Position numbers and translations under genes: made by a program. DNA of 64,000 nucleotides from Phoronis australis (taxonomy: Eukaryota; Phoronida; Phoronidae), in the NCBI GenBank assembly GCA_002633005.1, contig NMRA01000102.1:664345-728344 (forward strand). Reading direction: 5' to 3'. The first letter of the stretch is position 1. The number at the start of each line of letters is the position of its first letter. Shown here in pieces: positions 56,416 through 64,000 of the stretch. The notes under the pieces are model-generated. The model saw nothing but the letters and a program-made list of their open reading frames with translations. It was not told the DNA's origin and ran no database searches.

Positions 56416-57160
56416 ATTAAAAATCACAATGGGTTGCCAAAGTGATGCAGTGTCAGCCACAGTGGAATTTTCACAGCAAAAAATCACAAAATGGTGTCAT
56501 TTTTGACAAATAATATCTAAAATGGTGCCTTTTCAGATTTTCTGGAACACAACTGTGCGAAAACGTTTTTACACAAATTTAGCTTCTGAATGGGTCATTT
56601 TTTGTCTGAGCCCACTCTGTAAACGGGTAGGTATCCATTTTTTTGGCGCCACCCCTCGTCCAAAAATACTCCATTAATTCTCGGTCTTGTCAGTTACCAC
56701 TTGTTTGCAATTTCTTTGAAATATGACGTTGGTTACGTAAACTGTTACAATGCTACATTTCTCGCATGTTCATCCGACGTAGTATGTAACAACTATGTTA
56801 GTTGTAACAAGCTGTTAGATTTTAGGACAGGTTTCGCAACATAAAATGTAACAATGATGTAAATTGCAGCAGTTGTTACATTTGACGTCGTACCAAGGCA
56901 GCCTTGTTTAAGGGAAGCTGTCAAGGGAATAAAATCTTGAACAGTGAGGTAAAATTTACCGTTGGTGTATTAATATGAAAGAAGTGCGTGTCTATAAATA
57001 GAAAATGACGTGAAGGGAAAAGTAATTCCCATAAATACATATATATTTGCTATAATCTACTTTGCCTGTGTGATGCTACATGGACGTGCTAAGTTGCAGA
57101 GTAAAGCAATAGGTGAGTGTTTAAAATGTAATTTATGATGACGTATGTACAAAATTTAGA

Positions 57161-58555
57161 ACAAAAACTTTTGTATATTTTGCAGTCAATGCAGGTTCTG
57201 CGGTGTTTTTCCAATGAATGATGTGCTGCCATAATATTTTCTTGCTTTACACAAATAATCTATCCCGCCTCGCTCCCTCCCAACGGACTATACACCCATG
57301 GTCCCATGTTCCCTCTGGCTGCTCTCAGAAGAGCACTATCGCATGTTGATCGTCAAGGATAACTGTCCTGATTTTTTCGCCAATGCAAGATTAATTTGAC
57401 GAACATGGAATGGATTGCCTTTAGACTCAAAAATAATTGTTCTTTAAATGGGCTTTTCCAGTCAACAACTTCTGTAAAAATATAGACAAATTTGCAATAT
57501 ATTTGTATGAAAAAATAATTCAAATTCAGTTTTGAGATGAAGGGATATTTCTTTTTTTGATTTAAATTGTGTTATTATTTCCCTTTTTGGACCTTTTTTC
57601 TCCTTATCCGCACTTCCCCCTTCTGGTGATTCTCACTTTCAATGTTCACAGCTAATAGTGTGTGTGTGTGTGTAATAATTTTAATATGCTTCATTTTGTT
57701 TTGTTGGCTTACCTCCAATTATTGTACACTCTACTTCTTGCAATTAAAACTTAAAAAACAAATGCTTCCAATTACACATATAAAATATATATATATATAT
57801 ATATATATCTGACGTCGTTGTCAGCTTGATAGCAAATTTCTGTATATTTCAATAACAATTTCTAAAATATTTGCATCTGTAGGTCCAAACTTCATCAGGA
57901 AGTGGTGTTCATACATTCACATATTTACTTTAAATTTGCATTTCAATGTGAATCTGTGCCTGATTTTCTGACTTCATGGAACCTAAGGAAATTGTACCTG
58001 CAACATCACTGCTTAACTGTCATCCTGTTTTCATTGTCTTTAAATAAAATTTTTCTATTCCTTTCTCAATCACCGAATTAGCCAAATTTAAGTCAAAAGC
58101 GTGACAGATGATTCTTTCATCGAGTTGCTTCCTGCTATCGTCCGGTGACATTGCTTGAAAGGATATTAAACCCTGTTTTCATGATTTCAACCTATCCTCC
58201 TTCTGTCATCTGCTAATGCAACGTTAGCGTCATCCAAGTTGAAGAGATGAATCAGCTAAAAACTCATACCCCTATCTTACAGTTTGGACATAATGGTCCT
58301 TGATGGGTGGTCTTTTCCCCACAGTTGCAGTGTAATTTGCTAAAAGCGCATGTCACGCTGGTCCATTTAGCAGACATTGAGAATATTTTGTATGTTTTCC
58401 TCCAAACGTTTGAGGGTTGTCGAGGGCTACAGTGCATTGGTTTGTTGCAGAGAACTGGATGGGAAACTTGTTTTTAGTACCTGTTAGTAGGCCAAAACCG
58501 GGTTTGTTATCCATTTAACATAAACGGTAGCTTGATTTTTAATTCACGTAAACAG
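57161..58555. other. non-coding stretch with microsatellites
   Basis: (TG) run at 57659-57673 and (AT) run at 57785-57808. A possible acceptor TTTTCCCCACAG near 58322 is followed by a 47-codon open frame with an internal GTATGT donor, which might be an exon upstream of the candidate at 58556. The evidence is weak. Confidence 0.4.
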
Positions 58556-58674
58556 AAGTTGTTGATTCCATCATTGAAGCACTACCACCTGAATGGCCCC
58601 TTATGAACAATAAAAACATGGAAAGGTTTCTCATGGATGCCATCGGCGGTCTCTCCTTCTCAGAACTCAAGTGA
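58556..58674 (+). CDS. candidate terminal coding exon, unknown protein
   Basis: After an acceptor-like CGTAAACAG, the frame VVDSIIEALPPEWPLMNNKN, MERFLMDAIGGLSFSELK runs to TGA at 58674. It is unusually protein-like for its surroundings: balanced, amphipathic, with few rare residues and one Trp. It would be entered after one base carried from a previous exon. I do not recognise the family, and no polyadenylation signal is evident close by. It may be the last exon of a host gene or of a transposon gene. Confidence 0.35.
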
Positions 58675-60149
58675 CAAATAAGTTCAAAAAAACAACAAAA
58701 GGCAGCTACTAACGACGTCGTTCTCACTTACTAGAGAGAGTTTTAGGAGAAATACTGCATAAGATATTTTTTTAATTTAAAAAATGAATCAACTTTCTCT
58801 GGAGAACATTGTCAGCGAACTTCTATGAGAGGCCTGCAACAAAATGGATATTGATGTCTGTAGGATCTATGGAGAAAGGTTAAAGTGCGTGACTTTCCTG
58901 AACAGAATACGACCAAACGCACCATAGTTTGCAAACCGGTAAGATCTACGAGCCTCCGCTGAACAACACGAACCACTTAGCCTTGGAATATATTGCCACA
59001 TTCATTACTATAATAGGAACGGCGTTTAAACGGAAATGTCTCTTGCAATTTATTAGTAATCTTATTGTGCAGATACCTTAAGGTATGTGACGTCATGAAT
59101 GCACGGGTGACTAGTCTTAGTCAAGTAGCCCGGGCAAATGGGTTCATATTGGATTACTTATAAAAATTGCAGAGAGAGAATTTCAGATTTCATTTCCATG
59201 AGCATTCGTGGTTATGTCTGAGCATGACAAAGTTGCTCGGAGTTTGCAGGAGAGTGTATGCAGTATTTTAAAACTGGGAGCCTTAAAACAAAAAATCTTC
59301 AATAGGCAAGGGAGCCCAAATGATAAATCCAGAATTAGTAGCTGATAAAGGTTCGCTAAAATTTGCTTCCCTCTTACATGTACTTGTTTTTGTATTCTCT
59401 ACACTCCCTGACCTCGCTATAATGTCGGTCGCTAAATTACTTAGGGTGCACTTATCCTCGCTTCCTACATTCCTGTTAAATGGGAGGGCGCTCGCCCCAT
59501 GTCCCTCTTTTCCTACGCCTATGTCTTAGGTCACTATTACCACAACAATGATTCACTCAATGGCTAGTCATGCACGCTGAAGTACTTTTTAAAAACATTC
59601 AGTTCACGTATTATAACCCTTTTTATTTAAATGTTCACCAGTCTTCAACACTATGATTTGCCAAGCGATGAATAAAAATCTGCATCATTTTGACGTGGGT
59701 AGATTGTGCTTTTTGGAAAAGCGAGCGACTAAAAATACCGCCCCACGTACTGACAATAACGCACACTGCTTTTGTCCTGACATCAATTCACAGTTGCTCG
59801 TTTTGGTTGTTGTTGATACTGTTAAGTTTCTGAATAACAAAATATTGTATTTTACTTGTATTGCATTAGTTTCCACATTCCATGTTAAGAACGATTACGC
59901 TAGATAGCATACATGTAGTTTAGGTTATATTCCATAACATTAGCTTAGATTTGATAAGATTGTGTGAGATAGCTTTTCCTTTGTTGTCAATTACATTTCA
60001 TTTCAGGTTGTAATCTTGTAGCGGCACTTGCCTTTGTTTGATCACCTCTTGGCTATTAGACCGGGATCACAGTGCTGTTTTGGGCATGAAAATGTAACAC
60101 ATTTTCTTTAGTGCCACAGTGCTCTGTGGGTATCCTGATGCTTGGAAAT
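58675..60149. other. no gene recognised
   Basis: Short frames only. AT-rich up to the tandem repeat. Confidence 0.35.
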
Positions 60150-61000
60150 GGCCGTCTGGCAGGTTCGCTCTGGTGGGTGTGGTTATGGGAGCCAAGAGAA
60201 TGACACTCAAGAATTGAGCTAGATCAACTTTTCTGGTAACCACTACAAACTGCCATAGATACCTACTACGTAATCCACTGTATCAAAATTGGTCACTGCC
60301 AGACAATTTCAGTGGTGGGGAGTATCAGCCAGACGGTTATAAACAAGGTAAAAACATTGAGTTAGATCAATCCAAGAGGTACATGTAACCGCATGAAACT
60401 AGTTGCAAAATATTCACCGTGAGTCCAGGTGTCACGAATGAACACTGCCAGACAAATCTAGTGGTGGGTTAGCCCCGCCAGACTCGCCCAAATACCCGAG
60501 TTGAGCTAGATGAACCCACCAGGTAACCGTTTTAAACCAATTGCATGATGTTCAGCATCACTGTACATAACCCCACAGTTAGATGTCAGACAATTTCAGT
60601 GGTGTGGTGTCCTTGCCAGATGATTATCAAAAAGGTAAAACATTGATCTAGATCAACCCAAAAGGTAACCGCTTAAAACCAGTTCCAAAATAATCACCGT
60701 AAGCCCAGGTATCACGAATGAACACTGCCAGACAAATCTAGTGGTGGGTTTGCGTCGCCAGACATGCCCAAATACATGAATTGAGCTAGATCAAGTCAAG
60801 AGGTAACCGCATGAAACCAGTTGCAAAATATTTGTCGTAAGCCCAGGTATCAAGATTAGATACTGCCATACCAATCTAGTGGTGGGTTATCCCCGCCAGA
60901 CACGCCCAAGTACCTGAGTTTAGCTAGATCAACCCACCAATGGCCCGATGCTCAGCACCACTGCACGTGGCACAACAGTAAGATGCCCCCATCAGACAAA
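60150..61000. repeat. ~140-bp tandem repeat with alternating unit types
   Basis: About six diverged units with spacings near 143, 150, 142, 138 and 139 bases. Each contains CTGCCAGACAA..TCTAGTGGTG-like and GAGCTAGATCAACC words followed by GGTAACCG. Units with CAGACAATTTCAGTGGTG alternate with units carrying CAGACAAATCTAGTGGTGGG, so the true period is a ~280-bp dimer. No coding. It ends about 270 bases before the Penelope-like ORF. Confidence 0.8.
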
Positions 61001-61267
61001 CAAAGAATCGAAACAAACATGATTATAAGCCCATTCACGCTGGATAAGCATCACAATCAGGAACCAGGGACTTCGATCTTCAAGAAAGCCACTAAATCCG
61101 TACGACATAGGTCACCGAGAGATGTTTTGCCGCAAGTTTAGTCAGGGCATGAAACCCAGAAACATCGCGCCTGAGGTTGCAGCGACCTCACAAGTCCATG
61201 TGAAAACAGCGGAATACTCCACATAACCCACTATAAAAAACAAAACCTTAGAGCCCGTCCAAGACGG
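61001..61267. other. 5' flank of Penelope-like element
   Basis: Could be the element's 5' UTR. I looked for a hammerhead ribozyme core (CTGATGA..GAAA), which such elements often carry, and did not find one. Confidence 0.35.
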
Positions 61268-62757
61268 ATGGCACATTGTGTTTGCACTAATTTCCATTTT
61301 TCGTTGTCCTATTTTACCAGTCTAAACCGCGTTCCTCTGTTTTCAGACGAGTCATTTAATAAAGATGAATTACTAATTGATATTTACACTTTCGCTAGAC
61401 GTCTTAGATTAGCAGCATATTTTGCCAATTCTTCCAATGATGAAAACGAGAACTCCCCTTTAGAAATTAATCCTTTCAAGAAAAAAAGCAATTGGAATCC
61501 ACCTAGAAGTCAAAACCATGCCCTCGAAAGTTACATTGAAGGGATTACTAGTGACGTTATGAATAACAAAAAGCAAAACTACAAATATAATATTACTAAG
61601 TCCGAAAAAGATGCCCTTACAAATCTCGCTAAATACAAAGAAATCATAATTAAACCAGCTGATAAAGGATCAGCAGTTGTTATAATGGACAAGCAGAAAT
61701 ATATTGACGAGGCTCTCCGACAACTTAATGACACAGCATACTACAAACTTTTAGACAATAACCCCAACACAAAACATATCAATCTTATAACTAAAACTAT
61801 TTTGAATGCTTTCCATTTAGGTCACATTGACAAAGACACCAAAAACTACCTCATTCCTAATGATGCTCAACCTAGTCGGTTTTATCTCTTTCCAAAATTC
61901 CACAAAGAAGGTAATCCTGTACGCCCAATTATAGCCAGCAACAACTGCCCTACAGAAAAAAATCTCAGTTTGCCGACTACTATCTTCAGCAATTTGTCCC
62001 CACCCTTCCTTCATATGTTAAAGATACAAACATTTTCTTAATATAATTAAAAACATCAGTGATTTACCTAACAATGCCCTTCTCGTAACATTTGATGTTA
62101 AAAGCTTATACACTAATATTCCTCAACATGAAGGCATAGAAGCCTGTACCAAGTTTCTTAGTCAACGTAATAATCCTAATGTACCTACATCATTTATTTG
62201 CTCTTTTCTTGAACATGTACTTACCATGAATCATTTTACCTTTAATAATGTTCACTATCTCCAAATATTAGGCACAGCTATGGGAACTAGGGTTGCTCCT
62301 ACTTTTGCCAACCTTTTTATGGGAAATTTTGTAAACAGCTTCATCAAATCCTGCTCTGAAAAAAACCCTTCTCTGGCTAAGATACATTGATGACATTTTT
62401 GTGATATGGACCCATGGCCCACAAAAATTAGATGTATTTTTAGAAAATATTAACAAATTTCACCCTACTATAAAGTTCACTCATGACATTTCTCAAAATA
62501 AAGTCTCATTTTAGATGTAACAGTCACCCTTAATAATGATAAACTAGAAACTGACTTATTCTGTAAAGAAACTGACAAACACCAGTATCTGTCATATCAC
62601 TCGTGTCATCCCTTTCATTGCAAGAAAAACCTTCCATATAGTCTTGCCCTAAGAATTCGACGCATTTGTTCAGAAGAAACTTCCTTTAATAACCGTTTAA
62701 AAGAACTCAAGTACTTTCTAATTCAACGTCATTTCCCCTTACATCTTATACACAAAT
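61268..62757 (+). pseudogene. Penelope-like reverse transcriptase
   Basis: The first 257-codon frame holds the N-terminal region and KEIIIKPADKGSAVVIMDKQ, a hallmark of Penelope RTs, then YLFPKFHKEGNPVRPIIASN and CPTE. After shifts follow FADYYLQQFVPTLPS, LLVTFDVKSLYTNIPQHEG (catalytic FDVxSLYT), then GTAMGTRVAPTFANLFMG, and WLRYIDDIFVIW with the YIDD catalytic box intact. Then KFTHDISQNKVSF, and LDVTVTL after a one-base slip at 62512. Enzyme role: copying element RNA at the insertion site. Inactive because of the frameshifts. Confidence 0.9.
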
Positions 62758-63109
62758 AGTTTGACAAAGTCCGTTCAATTACACGAAATGAATCTTTAAG
62801 AACTAAAACTAAAGGCGATACTACTAATAGAATACCATTCATAACTATGTTCAATCCATGTTTAAACGGAATTAGCCACCTCTTCAGAAAACATCTTTCC
62901 ACGCTGCATATTTCCCCTCAAATGAAAAACCTATTTCCTCATCCACCTATAATTTCTTGGAGAAAATGAAAAAACTAAAAAATTATTTAGTTAAAGCTAA
63001 TATCGACAATATACACCAAACTGACAAATCTATTGGCAACACACAATGTAACAAAATTAGGTGTAAAATGTGTAACTTTATCAACTATAGCACTTTTTCC
63101 AGTCTTCCC

Positions 63110-63450
63110 AAACCAATGAAAACTTTGAAATAAAACATTATTCTGATTGCACCACCAACAATATTATTTACCTTATAACTTGTAAAAAATGTTCTATCCA
63201 ACACGTAGGACAAACTCAACATAATCTGCAAACTCGGTTTCGTAATCATAGATTGAACATAATACATAAAAACATTTCTGATACTATAGGTAATCATTTC
63301 AATTCCAAAAACCATAATATTCAAGATCTTTCTGTACAAATAGAAATACTCCAACACCCCAATACCCCTCACAGACTCAAAAGAGAACAATATTGGATAG
63401 ACAAGCTCAATACAATAGAGCCTCATGGATTGAACATAAAAACTTCTTAA
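63110..63450 (+). pseudogene. GIY-YIG endonuclease domain of the Penelope-like element
   Basis: NIIYLITCKKCSIQHVGQTQ provides the two strands equivalent to GIY and YIG (IYLI and HVG). It is followed by LQTRFRNHRLN with the catalytic Arg and His, IGNHFNSKNHN, and KREQYWIDKLNTIEPHGLN with the catalytic Glu and terminal Asn. Just upstream, CNKIRCKMCNFI supplies the Cys pairs often found before this domain. The domain is open and ends in a stop at 63450, but is separated from the RT by frame breaks. It cuts the target DNA strand in active elements. Confidence 0.85.
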
Positions 63451-64000
63451 AATATGACATTGAATTTTTTACGCAAAAATGTATCATATTCATTAAACCA
63501 TATCTTATATGTCAATTGTCATTTTGTGTTTGATTTTACTTTATTTCTGTTTTTGTGGACAAGGGAAGTTATTACATCCGAAAATTTCAAATTTCATTTG
63601 ATCCATTCTTGTTGTTTTATTTACCGATTTATATTCTACATTCCATGAAACAATAGTATCCTTGGGAGGATCTGGATCGCCTTATTTAATTTCAGATTTA
63701 TTTTCTACGTTATGCAACTGCTAAAACGAATAACAATCGAAATGCCGTTATTTGCTGTGGCCTACGTTATGTTTACGCGCCAACTACCCTCATTTCAAAC
63801 AGTGATTAATGGCAAATTTGCCAAAACTGATCAGTTTTGGGCAATCTTCATCTTTCTCAAAAACCGAGCCCACAAAGAACTCCAGAGATGAGTTTAGAAC
63901 AATGACGTCAGTGGCTTAAACATTTTCCCGACTATGCTAGATGTATTCTTTGCCCTGAACCGCCCAAAACTACGCCACATGGGGAACATTATTTTACCAT
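63451..64000. other. 3' flank of Penelope-like element
   Basis: AT-rich. No second copy, terminal repeat or gene is recognised before the window ends. Confidence 0.35.

Larger units (their letters stand above)
53945..57160 (-). repeat. long diverged inverted repeat, arm B
   Basis: Partner of 6510-7665 on the opposite strand. Outer blocks 56905-57150 and 53945-54500 match it; the middle 54500-56900 is extra. That extra part contains repeat H copy C, the TACCCATTTGGTA repeats and a trinucleotide-like stretch, so it probably grew by nested insertions. Confidence 0.55.
61268..63450 (+). mobile_element. Penelope-like retroelement, nearly full length, inactive
   Basis: Consecutive plus-strand frames cover the amino-terminal domain, reverse transcriptase and C-terminal GIY-YIG endonuclease of a Penelope-like element. 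The coding order is complete, but at least six frame changes (about 61962, 62040, 62363, 62512, 62930, 63110) and a stop near 62757 break it. Most conserved motifs are still readable, so it is a fairly young copy. No terminal repeats (pLTRs) are identified. Known elements of this class prime at chromosome breaks or telomeres, or insert with their nuclease. Confidence 0.9.

Noticed and set aside
57658-57809. CRISPR-like or regulatory repeats
   Set aside because: Simple TG and AT microsatellites; no spaced identical repeats occur anywhere in the window.
61001-61267. Possible hammerhead ribozyme upstream of the Penelope-like element
   Set aside because: No CTGATGA..GAAA core found by eye in the flank or in the 3' region.

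Overview
The window reads as a nuclear scaffold from a marine invertebrate animal. I see no operons, no ribosome-binding sites and no long intact genes. Base composition is AT-rich, introns appear to have GT..AG borders, and the palindrome TACATGTA recurs across the whole window. The repeat content is typical of large, polymorphic invertebrate genomes: Penelope-like elements, two LINE types, Gypsy, P-like, hAT-like and TTAA-flanked DNA transposons. I cannot name the species; a cnidarian, hemichordate, amphioxus or lophotrochozoan all remain possible.

Layout. 0-8.4 kb: a G-rich minisatellite, two candidate minus-strand exons of a secreted protein (a signal-peptide exon with an ACCATGG start, then a Ser/Thr-rich exon), a small hAT-like MITE, and one arm of a long diverged inverted repeat. 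8.4-11.3 kb: a decayed L1/Tx1-like LINE. 11.5-12.6 kb: a THAP-like exon printed twice around a single N. 15-18.4 kb: tRNA-like SINE heads, a P2X7-ballast-domain ORF facing a convergent ORF, and a repeat family with terminal inverted repeats. 21.0-22.8 kb: a TTAA-flanked transposon holding the 639-bp assembly gap. 25.1-27.3 kb: a Penelope fragment, a second N-flanked duplication of 568 bp, and a second copy of the P2X7-ballast/convergent-ORF unit. 29.4-31 kb: a decayed minus-strand gene of an uncharacterised Cys-rich family. 32.9-34 kb: Gypsy gag-protease. 35.6 and 42.6-45.7 kb: a short and a long member of a P-like family, the long one with a THAP ORF. 38.4, 41.0-42.5 and 49.3-52.3 kb: LINE pieces in both orientations. 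48.3 kb: a GIY-YIG remnant. 54-57 kb: the other arm of the inverted repeat. 60.15-61.0 kb: a dimeric ~140-bp tandem repeat. 61.3-63.45 kb: a nearly complete but frameshifted Penelope-like retroelement.

How it fits together. No pathway is encoded here; the window is a graveyard of nested mobile elements with a few candidate host exons. The most unusual object is the twice-present unit in which a P2X7 C-terminal ballast-domain ORF faces a second conserved ORF. Three single-N joins sit between near-identical direct repeats, or between copies differing by one insertion. They are best read as two haplotypes left side by side by the assembler, so the duplicated features there should be counted once.
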